Positions 48,593-58,578 are shown, counted from the first letter of the stretch. The stretch is 64,000 nt of DNA from Methyloversatilis discipulorum (GCF_000527135.1 NZ_AZUP01000001.1:930001-994000), one strand, 5' to 3'. Notes: generated by a model from the letters alone, not told the origin. Program-made: numbers and translations.

Positions 48593-49744
48593 ATGAATGT
48601 GTTCTGGTTCATCCCCACCCACGGCGACAGCCGCTATCTGGGCACCGCCGAGGGCGGACGCCAGGTCAGCCTCGACTACATGAAGCAGGTGGCGATCGCC
48701 GCCGACACGCTGGGTTACGACGGCGTGCTGCTGCCCACCGGCCGCTCCTGCGAGGACGCATGGGTCACCGCATCGGCGCTGATCGGCTTCACCCAGCGCC
48801 TGAAATTCCTGGTGGCGCTGCGCCCGGGCCTGACCGCGCCGTCGGCCGCCGCACGCATGGCCGCCACCTTCGACCGCCTGTCCGGCGGCCGCCTGCTGAT
48901 CAATGTGGTGACCGGCGGCGATCCGACCGAGCTGGATGGCGACGGCATCTTCAATACACACGACGAGCGCTACGAAATCACCGACGAGTTCCTGCGCATC
49001 TGGCGCGGCATCCTGGCGAGCGCACACACCGGCGAGGCCATCGACTTCGAGGGCAAGCACCTGTCGGTCAAGGGCGGCAAGCAGCTCTACCCGACGGTAC
49101 AGCGCCCGCATCCGCCGCTGTGGTTCGGCGGCTCGTCACCCGCCGCGCACGAACTGGCGGCCGAACAGGTCGATGTCTACCTGACGTGGGGCGAACCGCC
49201 GGCCGCGGTGGCCGAGAAGATCGCCGACATGCGCCGCCGCGCGGCTGCCCACGGCCGCACGCTGCGCTTCGGCATCCGCCTGCACGTGATCGCCCGTGAA
49301 ACCACGGATCGGGCGTGGCAGGCGGCGGACGACCTGATCCGCCATCTCGATGACGCCACCATCGCTGCTGCGCAGAAGAAGTTCGCGCAGATGGATTCCG
49401 AAGGGCAGCGTCGCATGGCCGCGCTGCACGGCGGTCGGCGCGACAAGCTCGAGGTCAGCCCCAATCTGTGGGCCGGAGTCGGCCTGGTGCGCGGCGGTGC
49501 CGGCACCGCACTGGTCGGCGACGGCCCGACGATTGCCGCACGGATGAAGGAATACGCCGAGCTCGGCATCGAAACCTTCATTCTGTCCGGTTACCCGCAT
49601 CTCGAAGAGGCCTACAACTTTGCCGAGCAGGTGTTCCCTCACCTGCCGCGCGCACAGCAGCAGGGCCTGCCCGGCTTCAGCCTGTCCGGCCCCTTCGGCG
49701 AGATCGTCGCCAACCATTACGTGCCGGCTGCATCGGCGAGCTGA
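48593..49744 (+). CDS. ssuD: FMNH2-dependent alkanesulfonate monooxygenase
   Basis: 383 residues of the bacterial-luciferase-like family. Characteristic stretches are [55 protein letters not shown] and [13 protein letters not shown], which include the conserved active-site Cys, His and Arg of SsuD. It oxygenates alkanesulfonates, releasing sulfite and aldehyde, using FMNH2 from SsuE. It lies 11 bases after ssuA and is closed by an intrinsic terminator. Confidence 0.97.
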   Translation: MNVFWFIPTHGDSRYLGTAEGGRQVSLDYMKQVAIAADTLGYDGVLLPTGRSCEDAWVTASALIGFTQRLKFLVALRPGLTAPSAAARMAATFDRLSGGRLLINVVTGGDPTELDGDGIFNTHDERYEITDEFLRIWRGILASAHTGEAIDFEGKHLSVKGGKQLYPTVQRPHPPLWFGGSSPAAHELAAEQVDVYLTWGEPPAAVAEKIADMRRRAAAHGRTLRFGIRLHVIARETTDRAWQAADDLIRHLDDATIAAAQKKFAQMDSEGQRRMAALHGGRRDKLEVSPNLWAGVGLVRGGAGTALVGDGPTIAARMKEYAELGIETFILSGYPHLEEAYNFAEQVFPHLPRAQQQGLPGFSLSGPFGEIVANHYVPAASAS

Positions 49745-49766
49745 CCGACCGCTCGACCCCACCCTG

Positions 49767-49802
49767 AAGGCCATCGTCCCACACCGGGGCGATGGCCTTT
49801 TT
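49767..49802 (+). terminator. intrinsic terminator after ssuD
   Basis: AAGGCCATCG / CGATGGCCTT, a 10-bp stem extended by inner pairing, followed by TTT. It lies 23 bases beyond the ssuD stop, separating the sbp-ssuEAD unit from the next promoter. Confidence 0.88.
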
Positions 49803-49868
49803 CCTTGCCCCCGGCGCCGATCCGCTTATCACTCGAACGGCAAAGCTCCGCAGCGTGCATGCGCAAAT

Positions 49869-49916
49869 GCAGCGCAGATTTAATTGGTTTGAGTGCGCAT
49901 CCCCCACCCCTAGGAT
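49869..49916 (+). promoter_or_regulatory. sulfur-regulon promoter of the second sulfonate operon, with shared activator element
   Basis: Element GCAGCGCAGATTTAATTGGT plus T (49869-49889) overlaps -35 TTGAGT (49889-49894). A 16-base spacer leads to -10 TAGGAT (49911-49916). It differs from the sbp element at one position of 21. A possible second half-site GGCAAAGCT begins at 49839, three helical turns upstream. Expected transcription starts about 50 bases before the gene at 49974. Confidence 0.78.
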
Positions 49917-49973
49917 GACCTTCAGACGCGCGACACAGCGCGCCCCCCCTCCGGACCGCACAAAAGGAAAACC

Positions 49974-50966
49974 ATGAGCACCACGCATTCCCGCAATCGC
50001 CGCCTGCTGATTACAAGCCTGCTCGCCGCCACGCTGCCACTGACCGGCTTCGCCGCCAGCGACGCGCCGAAGGAAATCCGCCTCGACTACGCCTACTACT
50101 CGCCGACCAGCCTGGTATTGAAGCGCTTCGGCTGGCTGGAAGAGGCCGTAAAGCCGGCCGGCATCGAGGTGAAATGGACGCTGAGCCAGGGCAGCAATCG
50201 CGCACTGGAATTCCTCAACAGCGGAGCCATCGACTTCGGCAGCACCGCCGGCCTGGCCGCCGTGCTGAGCCGCGCCAACGGCAACCCGATCCGTTCGGTC
50301 TATGTGTATTCGCGACCGGAGTGGACCGCACTCGCCGTACCGAAGGATTCGACCATCAGATCGGTGGCCGAGCTGAAGGGCAAGCGCGTCGCCGCCACGA
50401 AGGGCACCGACCCCTATCTGTTCCTGCTGCGCTCGCTGCAGGAGGCAGGTCTGTCGCGCAACGACGTCGAGATCGTCCACCTGCAGCATCCGGACGGCCG
50501 CGTCGCACTTGAACAGAAGCGTGTCGATGCCTGGGCGGGCCTCGATCCGCACCTCGCCGCAAGCGAACTGGAAGCCGGCTCCAAACTCATCTACCGCAAC
50601 GTGAACTTCAACACCTACGGCTTCCTGAACGTGTCGGAGAAGTTCCTCAAGACGCACCCGCAGCAGGTGAAGACGGTGATTGCCGCCTACGAGCGCGCCC
50701 GCCGCTGGGTGATCGCCAATCCGGACGAGGCCGCGAAGCTGCTGGCCGAGGAAGCGAAGCTGAACCTGGCCGTGGCCCAGGCGCAACTGAAACGCACCGA
50801 TTTTTCCAACCCGCGCATCGGCCGAGAGCACCACGACGCACTGCGCGCAGCCGCGCCCATCCTGGTCGAGGAAGAACTGGTGCGCAAAGGCACCGATATC
50901 GCCAAGGTGGTGACCGAACTGATCGACCCGAGCCACGCCGCCGCCGTGGTCGCGGCCAAGGACTGA
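49974..50966 (+). CDS. sulfonate/nitrate-type ABC substrate-binding protein
   Basis: 330 residues with a signal peptide (RRLLITSLLAATLPLTGFAAS). The mature start is KEIRLDYAYYSPTSLVLKRFGWLEE, with [22 protein letters not shown] and DAWAGLDPHL in the SsuA/TauA pattern. The ligand is probably an organosulfonate but cannot be specified. It has no Cys and no Met after the initiator. It is the first gene of a long operon, four bases before its permease, and the operon starts at the shared sulfur promoter. Confidence 0.9.
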   Translation: MSTTHSRNRRLLITSLLAATLPLTGFAASDAPKEIRLDYAYYSPTSLVLKRFGWLEEAVKPAGIEVKWTLSQGSNRALEFLNSGAIDFGSTAGLAAVLSRANGNPIRSVYVYSRPEWTALAVPKDSTIRSVAELKGKRVAATKGTDPYLFLLRSLQEAGLSRNDVEIVHLQHPDGRVALEQKRVDAWAGLDPHLAASELEAGSKLIYRNVNFNTYGFLNVSEKFLKTHPQQVKTVIAAYERARRWVIANPDEAAKLLAEEAKLNLAVAQAQLKRTDFSNPRIGREHHDALRAAAPILVEEELVRKGTDIAKVVTELIDPSHAAAVVAAKD

Positions 50967-50970
50967 TGCC

Positions 50971-51810
50971 ATGAACACCGCTGCCCGCACCTCCTCCCTC
51001 CAGGCGACGGTGTCGTCCGCGCGGCCGGGCATCCCCGTCGGTCGCGCCGGGCGTCCCCACCCTGCGCTGGGCTGGGTGTTGCCCGCGCTCGCGCTGCTCG
51101 CCTTCGAAGTGCTGGTGCGCAGCAGCGTGCTGGCCGCCCACCTGTTCCCTGCGCCGAGCGAAATCGTGCGCACGCTGTTCGACCTGGGCAGCGGGCTTGC
51201 CTCGCATATCGGCGTGAGCATTGCCCGCGTGGCAGGCGGCTTCGCGATTGGCGCCTCGTTGGCGGTGATCGCCGCCGTGGTGGTCGGACTGGACCGCCGT
51301 GTCGAAGCGCTGCTCGACCCGACCTTCCAGGCGCTGCGCGCCGTGCCTAGCCTGGCCTGGGTACCGCTGCTGCTGCTGTGGCTGGGCATAGACGAAACGC
51401 CCAAGATCACGCTGATCGCGATCGGCGCCTTCTTCCCGGTCTATCTGAACCTGCTGTCGGGTCTGCGCAATGTCGACCGCAAGCTGGTCGAACTGGGCGA
51501 GGTCTATGGCCTGAGCCGCAGCGCGCTTGTCCGCCGCATCCTGCTGCCGGCGTCGCTGCCCAGCCTCTACACCGGCCTGCGCGTTGGTCTGAGTCTGGCC
51601 TGGATGTTCCTGGTCGCGGCCGAACTGATCGCCGCCACCCGCGGCCTGGGCTATCTGCTGACGGATGGCCGCGAAACCTCCCGACCGGACATCGTGCTCG
51701 CCGCCATCCTGCTGCTGGCCGTGCTCGGCAAGGTGTCGGACAGCGTTCTCAAATCACTCGAGAAGCGCGCGCTGGTCTGGCGCGATGCCCTCGAAACCCG
51801 GCTGGCCTGA
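50971..51810 (+). CDS. ssuC: sulfonate ABC transporter permease (first copy)
   Basis: 279 residues with six membrane helices. The permease signature loop is EVYGLSRSALVRRILLPASLPSLYTGLRVGLSLAW, and VPLLLLWLGIDETPKITLI is typical of SsuC/TauC. A proline-rich N-terminal stretch of about 35 residues precedes the first helix. It pairs with the binding protein four bases before and the ATPase ten bases after. It contains one internal Met and no Cys. Confidence 0.94.
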   Translation: MNTAARTSSLQATVSSARPGIPVGRAGRPHPALGWVLPALALLAFEVLVRSSVLAAHLFPAPSEIVRTLFDLGSGLASHIGVSIARVAGGFAIGASLAVIAAVVVGLDRRVEALLDPTFQALRAVPSLAWVPLLLLWLGIDETPKITLIAIGAFFPVYLNLLSGLRNVDRKLVELGEVYGLSRSALVRRILLPASLPSLYTGLRVGLSLAWMFLVAAELIAATRGLGYLLTDGRETSRPDIVLAAILLLAVLGKVSDSVLKSLEKRALVWRDALETRLA

Positions 51811-51820
51811 GGCGCGCGCG

Positions 51821-52549
51821 ATGACTTCATTGCTCGATGTGCATGTGCGCGCCAAGCGCTTTACCGACCGACTCGTGCTGGACAACTTCTCGCTCGAACT
51901 GGAAGCCGGCGAAATCGTCAGCCTGGTTGGCGCGAGCGGATGCGGCAAGAGCACCCTGCTGCGCATCGTCGCCGGCCTGGACCGCGAACACGATGGACAG
52001 GTGCGGCTGGACGGCCAGGTGCAGCACGGCATCCACCGCGACATCGGTTTCATCTTCCAGGAGCCGCGGCTGCTGCCCTGGCTCACGGTTGCGCAGAACG
52101 TCGGCTTCGACGCCGACGCCCGGCGCGCAAGTGATCCGCACGTATTCACGCTGCTGGAGGAAGTAGGCCTTGCACAGGTGACCGACGCGCTGCCGAAAGC
52201 GCTGTCCGGCGGCATGGCGCAGCGTGTGGCGATCGCCCGCGGTCTGTTCAACCGACCGCGCCTGCTGTTGCTCGACGAGCCCTTCAGCGCAGTCGATGCC
52301 TTCACGCGGATGAAGCTGCAGGAACTGCTGCTGGCCATCGCCCGCGAACACGGCACGACGCTGCTGCTGGTCACCCATGACGTCGACGAGGCAGCCTGGC
52401 TGTCCGACCGTGTCGTGGTGATGGGCAACGGCCGCGCGCTGGACGAAGTGACGATCACGGAACAACGACCACGTCATCGCCGTTCGCCGGCGCTGGCCGA
52501 TGCCCGCAACACGATTCTCGAAATTCTCGAAGGTGCTCACGTCGTCTGA
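51821..52549 (+). CDS. ssuB: sulfonate ABC transporter ATP-binding protein (first copy)
   Basis: 242 residues. Walker [15 protein letters not shown]-loop IFQEPRLLPWLTV, signature ALSGGMAQRVAIARGL, Walker B LLLLDEPFSAVD and the H-loop THDVDE are all intact. It energises the permease encoded just upstream. The frame stays open upstream inside the permease gene, but ATG 51821 matches the family N-terminus. A short hairpin overlaps its stop codon. Confidence 0.95.
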   Translation: MTSLLDVHVRAKRFTDRLVLDNFSLELEAGEIVSLVGASGCGKSTLLRIVAGLDREHDGQVRLDGQVQHGIHRDIGFIFQEPRLLPWLTVAQNVGFDADARRASDPHVFTLLEEVGLAQVTDALPKALSGGMAQRVAIARGLFNRPRLLLLDEPFSAVDAFTRMKLQELLLAIAREHGTTLLLVTHDVDEAAWLSDRVVVMGNGRALDEVTITEQRPRHRRSPALADARNTILEILEGAHVV

Positions 52550-52556
52550 CGTGAGC
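52535..52556 (+). other. intercistronic hairpin at the ssuB stop
   Basis: A 9-bp perfect inverted repeat GCTCACGTC / GACGTGAGC with a 4-base loop overlaps the stop codon. No T-run follows. It may be an mRNA processing or stability stem that lets the next gene (another binding protein) be expressed at a different level; this is inference. Confidence 0.5.
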
Positions 52557-52586
52557 CGCACCCACACACAGAAAGAGGACTTCGCC

Positions 52587-53558
52587 ATGAGCAGACGTTT
52601 CACCCTTCGCCGCAGCGCCTTGAAGGCATTCACCGCCCTGCTGCCGGCGCTCGCGCTCGGCAGCGCCGCCGCACAGGACAAGCCGACCACGGTACGCATC
52701 GGCTACCAGAAGTCATCGACATTGATCACCGTACTGAAGACCCGCAGCACGCTGGAGCAGAAGCTCGCGCCGCTGGGCGTCAAGGTGAGCTGGCACGAAT
52801 TCGCCAGCGGCCTGCCGCTGCTCGAGGCGCTGAACGTCGGCAGTGTCGACGTGTCGGCCGACGTCGCCGACACCGTGCCGGTGTTCGCACTGGCCGCAGG
52901 CGCCAACCTGACCTATGTCGCGCAGGAGGCGCCCTCGCCCACCGCCCAGGCCATCGTGGTCAAGGCCGATTCGCCGATCCGCAGCGTGGCTGATCTGAAG
53001 GGCAAACGCGTCGCCTTCGCCAAGGCCGCCGGCGTGCACTACCTGCTGATCGCCGCGCTGGAGAAGAACGGACTGAGCTTCAAGGACATTCAGCCCGCCT
53101 ACCTCGCGCCGGCCGACGGCCGCGCCGCCTTCGAGCGCGACAGCGTCGACGCCTGGGTGGTGTGGGACCCCTTCCTGTCGGCCGTGCAGCGCCAGGCCAA
53201 GGTGCGCGTGCTGGCCGACGGCACGAACCTCGCCCAGTACCAGCGCTACTACCTCGCCTCCACACCCTTCGCGCAGGCACGGCCGGACGTGATCAAGGTG
53301 ATCCACGACGCGCTCACCGAAACCGGCAAGTGGGTGAAGCAGAGTCCGAAGGATGCGGCCGCGCTGCTGGCACCTGTGTGGGGTCTGGATGAAGCCACGG
53401 TCGAACAGGCCAACGGCCGTCGCAGCTACGACGTGCGCCTGGTGCAGCCGGAGCGGCTGCAGGAACAGCAGGCCATCGCCGACACCTTCACCCGCGAGGG
53501 CCTGCTGCCGCGCAAGGTGAATGCCACCGCGGTGCCGGTCTGGAAACCTGCGCTCTGA
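52587..53558 (+). CDS. aliphatic sulfonate ABC substrate-binding protein (third sulfonate-type copy)
   Basis: 323 residues with signal peptide (RRSALKAFTALLPALALGSAAAQ). The mature start TVRIGYQKSSTLITVLKTRSTLEQKL is close to the first SsuA of the window (both IGYQKS, then a KLAPLGV-type strand), so they are probably paralogues. DSPIRSVADLKGKRVAFAKAAGVH and WVVWDPFLSAV follow. It has no Cys and no Met except the initiator. GAGG lies just ahead of the ATG. The gene is inserted between the first ssuCB pair and sfnB. Confidence 0.92.
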   Translation: MSRRFTLRRSALKAFTALLPALALGSAAAQDKPTTVRIGYQKSSTLITVLKTRSTLEQKLAPLGVKVSWHEFASGLPLLEALNVGSVDVSADVADTVPVFALAAGANLTYVAQEAPSPTAQAIVVKADSPIRSVADLKGKRVAFAKAAGVHYLLIAALEKNGLSFKDIQPAYLAPADGRAAFERDSVDAWVVWDPFLSAVQRQAKVRVLADGTNLAQYQRYYLASTPFAQARPDVIKVIHDALTETGKWVKQSPKDAAALLAPVWGLDEATVEQANGRRSYDVRLVQPERLQEQQAIADTFTREGLLPRKVNATAVPVWKPAL

Positions 53559-53568
53559 GGCGACATCG

Positions 53569-54798
53569 ATGAATGCTCCGGACACCACCCGCCAGCTAGA
53601 ACGCAGCGAGGCCGACCACCTGTTCGACCGAGACTTCGGTGCTCACACCGAAGCGGTCGAACGGACAGCGCGCGGGCTCGAAGCCACCGCCGCCGAGCGC
53701 GACCGCGCCGGCGGCACCGCCTGGGCGGAACGCCAGCTGCTGCGTGACAGCGGCCTGCTGACGCTCGCGGTACCAGCGGAGTTCGGCGGCGCCGAACTGC
53801 CCTGGCCGCAGATCTACGCCATCGTCCGCCGCTTCGCCGAAGCCGACAGTTCGCTCGCCCACCTGTTCGGCTTCCAGCACCTGCAGGTCGCCAGTGTGCG
53901 GCTGTTCGCCAACCCGGCGCAGCAGGCCCGCCTGCTCGGCGATACGGTGGCGAAAGGCTGGTTCTGGGGCAATGCCACCAACGGTCTGGACACACGCATC
54001 CGGCTCACGCCGGAAGGTGACCACTTCGTGCTCAACGGCGTGAAGTCCTTCTGCTCCGGTGCCACCGGCGCCGACATGCTGAACGTGACCGCGCCGCGCG
54101 GCGACGATCCGGCCGACCGCGTGTTCATCAGCCTGCCAGCCGATCGTGCCGGCATCACCGTGCATGACGACTGGGACAACCTCGGCCAGCGCCAGACCGA
54201 CAGCGGCAGCGTCACCTTCGAAAACGTGCGCGTCGAGACGGACGAAATCCTCGGCCCGCCGGGCACCCGCGGCACGCCACGAGCGACGCTGCGCACGCTG
54301 GTGTCGCAGCTCATCCTGACCGAGATCTATCTCGGCAACACGCAGGGCGCGCTACGCGCCGCGTGGAACTATGTGCAGCACGAGGCGCGCCCCTGGTTCT
54401 CCAGCGGCGTGGCGCGCGCCGCCGACGACCCCTACGGTCAGGTGCGCTTCGCCGAACTGTGGATCGGCTACCGTGGCGCGCTGGCGCTGGCCGTCCAGGC
54501 CGAGCAGGCGCTGCAGCAGGCATGGGAACGTGGTGACGCACTGAGCGCGCGCGAACGCGGCGAGGTCGCCCTGCTGATCTGGCAGGCCAAGATCGCCGCC
54601 GGCCGCGCCGCGCTCGATGTGACGTCGCGCATCTTCGAGCTGATGGGCGCACGCGCCACCGCCGCCCGGTACGGCCACGACCGGTACTGGCGCAACGTGC
54701 GCGTGCACACGCTGCACGACAACCTCGACTACAAGCTGCAGGACATCGGCCGCTGGGTGCTCGACGACACCGTGCCCGAACCTTCCATCTATTCCTGA
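53569..54798 (+). CDS. sfnB: SfnB/DszC-like acyl-CoA-dehydrogenase-fold monooxygenase for sulfur acquisition
   Basis: 409 residues. The fold is that of acyl-CoA dehydrogenases ([68 protein letters not shown]). The C-terminal half and sulfonate operon context match the SfnB family, which uses reduced flavin and is linked to sulfone or sulfonate use. The exact substrate is unknown. It sits ten bases after the third binding protein and ten before the second permease. Confidence 0.88.
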   Translation: MNAPDTTRQLERSEADHLFDRDFGAHTEAVERTARGLEATAAERDRAGGTAWAERQLLRDSGLLTLAVPAEFGGAELPWPQIYAIVRRFAEADSSLAHLFGFQHLQVASVRLFANPAQQARLLGDTVAKGWFWGNATNGLDTRIRLTPEGDHFVLNGVKSFCSGATGADMLNVTAPRGDDPADRVFISLPADRAGITVHDDWDNLGQRQTDSGSVTFENVRVETDEILGPPGTRGTPRATLRTLVSQLILTEIYLGNTQGALRAAWNYVQHEARPWFSSGVARAADDPYGQVRFAELWIGYRGALALAVQAEQALQQAWERGDALSARERGEVALLIWQAKIAAGRAALDVTSRIFELMGARATAARYGHDRYWRNVRVHTLHDNLDYKLQDIGRWVLDDTVPEPSIYS

Positions 54799-54807
54799 CG
54801 ACACGAC

Positions 54808-55611
54808 ATGAGTACCCGAAATACCTCTCCCATTGCGTCGCTGGCCTCGCGCCTACGGCAGAAACTGCTGCCGTGGAGCCTGCCGGTCACACTGGTCGTG
54901 CTTTGGCAGATCGCCGCCCAGACCGGCTGGCTGTCCAGCCGCGTGCTGCCGGCGCCGCTCGACGTGCTGAAAGCCTTCTGGACGCTGGCGGTCAGCGGCG
55001 AACTGTGGCGCCACGTGCTGGTGAGCGCGCAGCGCGCGCTCTCCGGCTTCGCGGTGGGCGGTGGCCTCGGCCTGCTGCTCGGCCTCGCCACCGGTTCGTG
55101 GAAACGGGTCGAAACCCTGCTCGACACCACCGTGCAGATGATCCGCAACATTCCGCCGCTGGCGCTGATCCCGCTGGTCATCCTGTGGTTCGGCATCGAC
55201 GAGACGGCCAAGCTCTTCCTGGTGTCGCTGGGCGTGTTCTTCCCGGTCTACATCAACACCTTCCACGGCATCCGTTCTGTCGACGCCGGCCTGATCGAGA
55301 TGGGCCGCTCCTACGGTCTGCGCGGCTGGGCGCTCTACCGCGACATCATCCTGCCGGGCGCGCTGCCGTCCATCCTCGTCGGCGTGCGTTTTTCGCTCGG
55401 ATTCATGTGGGTCATCCTGATCGTCGCGGAAACCATTTCGGCGCAGGAAGGCATCGGCTACATGACGATGAATGCGCGCGAGTTCCTGATGACCGACGTG
55501 GTGCTGGTCGGCATCCTGCTGTACGCGCTGCTCGGCAAGCTCGCCGATCTACTTGCCCGCTCGCTGGAACGCGTGTGGCTGTCATGGCACCCGAACTACC
55601 ACACCCGGTGA
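54808..55611 (+). CDS. ssuC: sulfonate ABC transporter permease (second copy)
   Basis: 267 residues with six membrane helices, including [21 protein letters not shown] and the coupling loop [36 protein letters not shown]. It is closer to classic SsuC than the copy at 50971, which has the proline-rich N-terminal extension. The following ATPase begins 12 bases after it. Its binding protein is probably the one at 52587 or the ssuA at 47601; pairing is inference. Confidence 0.95.
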   Translation: MSTRNTSPIASLASRLRQKLLPWSLPVTLVVLWQIAAQTGWLSSRVLPAPLDVLKAFWTLAVSGELWRHVLVSAQRALSGFAVGGGLGLLLGLATGSWKRVETLLDTTVQMIRNIPPLALIPLVILWFGIDETAKLFLVSLGVFFPVYINTFHGIRSVDAGLIEMGRSYGLRGWALYRDIILPGALPSILVGVRFSLGFMWVILIVAETISAQEGIGYMTMNAREFLMTDVVLVGILLYALLGKLADLLARSLERVWLSWHPNYHTR

Positions 55612-55622
55612 GGAGCCCGACC

Positions 55623-56447
<825 letters not shown>

Positions 56448-56458
56448 AAGGAAGCACC

Positions 56459-56680
56459 ATGGCCATCACCGCAATCAATGTACGCAATCAGTTCAAGGGC
56501 AAAGTGAAGGAGATCGTCCGCGGCGACGTGGTCAGCGAGGTCGATGTCGACACGCCGGCCGGCATCGTCACCTCGGTCATCACCACCCGCTCGGTCGACG
56601 AACTGGGCCTGAAGCCGGGCGTCGAAGTGGTCGCGCTGGTGAAGTCGACCGAGGTTTCGATCGCCCGCATCGGCAGTTGA
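56459..56680 (+). CDS. ssuF: Mop/TOBE-domain protein SsuF
   Basis: 73 residues forming one molybdate/molybdopterin-type TOBE domain (AINVRNQFKGKVKEIVRGDV, then VITTRSVDELGLKPGVEVVALVKSTEV). In Pseudomonas putida the ssu operon ends with such a gene, ssuF, and a role in sulfonate use has been reported. Whether it binds molybdate here is unknown. It has no Cys and no internal Met. AAGGAAG precedes the ATG. Confidence 0.9.
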   Translation: MAITAINVRNQFKGKVKEIVRGDVVSEVDVDTPAGIVTSVITTRSVDELGLKPGVEVVALVKSTEVSIARIGS

Positions 56681-56699
56681 TCGAGGACAGCGCAACGCC

Positions 56700-57368
56700 A
56701 TGACATCCACCGTCCTCATCGTTCCCGGACTTCAGGGCATGCCGTCGGGACACTGGTTGTCATGGCTCGAAAGCGAGCTGCCGCAGGCGCGGCGCGTGCC
56801 GCACGACGAGTGGAGTTCGCCGGTGCTGGCACACAGAACGGGCCGCGTGAAGCAGGCGATCGCCCGCTCGGCCGGCCCGGTCTGGCTCATCGCGCATGGC
56901 TTCGGTTGCCTCGCCGCCATCATGGCCGCGTCCGACCGGACCGATCGCGTCGCCGGCGCGCTGCTGGTGACACCCGCCGACCCCGAACGCTACGGTGCCG
57001 ACGGTCCGCTGATCGAGGGTGAAGAGACGATACCCCGCAAGCCCTCGATCTCCGGACTGCTGCCGCAGACGACATTGGGTTTCACCTCGCTGGTGATCGC
57101 CAACGCCGACGATCCGGACATGCGTCTGGTCACCGCCAGCCAGTGGGCCGAGAGGTGGGGCAGCCGACTGCTGCTGACCAGCGCGCTGGGCAATATCGAC
57201 CCGACCGTTCATCAGGGCGCCTGGCCGCAATGCCTGCGCCTGTTCCGACTGATGCATCATGCACAACGTGACCTTCCGCTGGGCAGTTTCGCGGAAGGAA
57301 ACGAACCGGCCCCGCGCCGGCACGGCTGGCTGGCAAAGCTTCGACGCCAGTCGCGGGCGACGCTTTGA
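56700..57368 (+). CDS. RBBP9/YdeN-like alpha/beta hydrolase lacking the nucleophile serine
   Basis: 222 residues. The family N-terminus VLIVPGLQGMPSGHWLSWLE is clear. The nucleophile elbow reads LIAHGFGCLAA where relatives have AHS-x-G-C, so the catalytic Ser is replaced by Gly. It also lacks an obvious replacement Ser or Cys in the elbow. An extended basic C-terminus (RRHGWLAKLRRQ) follows. It sits 19 bases after ssuF and so belongs to the sulfur operon. It may be a binding protein rather than an esterase (inference). Confidence 0.82.
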   Translation: MTSTVLIVPGLQGMPSGHWLSWLESELPQARRVPHDEWSSPVLAHRTGRVKQAIARSAGPVWLIAHGFGCLAAIMAASDRTDRVAGALLVTPADPERYGADGPLIEGEETIPRKPSISGLLPQTTLGFTSLVIANADDPDMRLVTASQWAERWGSRLLLTSALGNIDPTVHQGAWPQCLRLFRLMHHAQRDLPLGSFAEGNEPAPRRHGWLAKLRRQSRATL

Positions 57369-57482
57369 TGCCGCTGCACGCCGAAGCATTCGGGCTAGCA
57401 TTGAAGTGCGCCGTCCTCCGACGACGGCAACCGACACCCGACGCCAGCAGACCCTGCACTTCTTGAATGAAAGGACCACATC

Positions 57483-58118
57483 ATGACTCTCAGACTGGGC
57501 GACATCGCCCCCGACTTCGAACAGGATTCCAGCGCCGGCCGCATCCGTTTCCATGAATGGCTCGGAAACAGCTGGGGTGTGCTGTTCTCGCATCCGGCGG
57601 ACTTCACGCCCGTGTGCACCACCGAACTGGGCCTCACCGCCAAGCTCAAGGGTGAATTCGACAAGCGCGGCGTCAAGGCCATCGCGCTGTCGGTCGACCC
57701 GGTGGAATCGCACACGCGCTGGATCGCCGACATCAACGACACCCAGAACACCACGGTGAATTTCCCCATCATCGCCGACGGCGACCGCAAGGTGAGCGAG
57801 CTGTACGACATGATCCATCCGAACGCGAATGCCACGCTGACCGTGCGCTCGCTGTTCATCATCGATCCGAACAAGAAGGTGCGCCTCATCATCACCTACC
57901 CGGCGAGCACCGGCCGCAACTTCGACGAAGTGCTGCGCGTGATCGATTCGCTGCAGCTGACCGACAAGCACTCGGTAGCCACCCCGGGCAACTGGAAGCA
58001 TGGCGACGATGTGGTCATCGTGCCCTCGCTGCAGGATCCGGACGAGATCGCGCGCCGCTTCCCCGCGGGTTACAAGGCGGTGCGTCCCTATCTGCGCCTG
58101 ACGCCGCAACCGAAGTAA
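57483..58118 (+). CDS. lsfA: 1-Cys peroxiredoxin (Prx6 type, LsfA-like)
   Basis: 211 residues, typical for Prx6-type enzymes. The peroxidatic Cys45 sits in LFSHPADFTPVCTTEL, there is no resolving Cys, and the Prx6 C-terminal domain (PGNWKHGDDVVIVPSL) is present. LsfA of Pseudomonas putida is a sulfur-starvation-induced protein of this family, which fits its place after the ssu genes. It reduces peroxides, which monooxygenases may generate. It has its own 114-base leader and is closed by a strong terminator. Confidence 0.92.
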   Translation: MTLRLGDIAPDFEQDSSAGRIRFHEWLGNSWGVLFSHPADFTPVCTTELGLTAKLKGEFDKRGVKAIALSVDPVESHTRWIADINDTQNTTVNFPIIADGDRKVSELYDMIHPNANATLTVRSLFIIDPNKKVRLIITYPASTGRNFDEVLRVIDSLQLTDKHSVATPGNWKHGDDVVIVPSLQDPDEIARRFPAGYKAVRPYLRLTPQPK

Positions 58119-58138
58119 GCGACGGCTGCGACAACGAC

Positions 58139-58167
58139 AAGGCCCGGCAGCAGCCGGGCCTTTTTTT
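58139..58167 (+). terminator. intrinsic terminator after the peroxiredoxin gene
   Basis: AAGGCCCGGC / GCCGGGCCTT stem with a very short loop followed by TTTTTTT (58161-58167). It is the end of the sulfonate operon region. Confidence 0.95.
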
Positions 58168-58220
58168 CGTCCACGGCCGCTTCACGCATATGCATCCTGC
58201 GGCAAAGCTGTGCAGAAGAA

Positions 58221-58268
58221 GCAGCGCAGAACAATTCAGTTCCCCCGGCTGCGAGCCGCCCGTAAGGT
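58221..58268 (+). promoter_or_regulatory. sulfur-regulon promoter of the DUF2325 gene, with shared activator element
   Basis: Element GCAGCGCAGAACAATTCAGT plus T (58221-58241) overlaps -35 TTCCCC (58240-58245). A 17-base spacer leads to -10 TAAGGT (58263-58268). The core GCAGCGCAG and AATT are identical to the other two promoters, and the element-to--10 distance is again exactly 42. GGCAAAGCT (58201) repeats the half-site seen before the second operon, here two helical turns upstream instead of three. Confidence 0.68.
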
Positions 58269-58296
58269 CGAGCCATCGCAATCCGGAGTGCATCAG

Positions 58297-58578
58297 ATGG
58301 CCATCCTTGTCGTCGGCGGTGACCACCCCAATCAGTTCGCCGACTCGGCGCGCGAAGCCGGCGTCGACCGCCTGCATCACTGGAGCGGCCGCCGCGCCGC
58401 CGACCACCACCAGCCGCTTCCGCGCGACCTGCGCGGCATCGTGCTGCTGATCGACCACGTCAATCACGGCATGGCCGCGCGCGTACGGAGGCTTGCCAGC
58501 CAGCACGGACTGCCGGTCGTCTACAGCGCGCGCAGCCGGTCGCAGATACGCAACGCACTGTCACGGCTGGCGGCCTGA
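58297..58578 (+). CDS. DUF2325 small protein
   Basis: 93 residues. The Rossmann-like start AILVVGGDHPNQFADSAREAG, a HHWSGR segment and IVLLIDHVNHGMAARVRRLA match the DUF2325 pattern (VGG, then D-x-V-x-H). The biochemical role of the family is unknown. Ribosome site GGAG (58285-58288). Its promoter carries the same element as the sulfate and sulfonate operons, so it is predicted to be sulfur-regulated. An FAD oxidoreductase follows after 122 bases. Confidence 0.85.
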   Translation: MAILVVGGDHPNQFADSAREAGVDRLHHWSGRRAADHHQPLPRDLRGIVLLIDHVNHGMAARVRRLASQHGLPVVYSARSRSQIRNALSRLAA

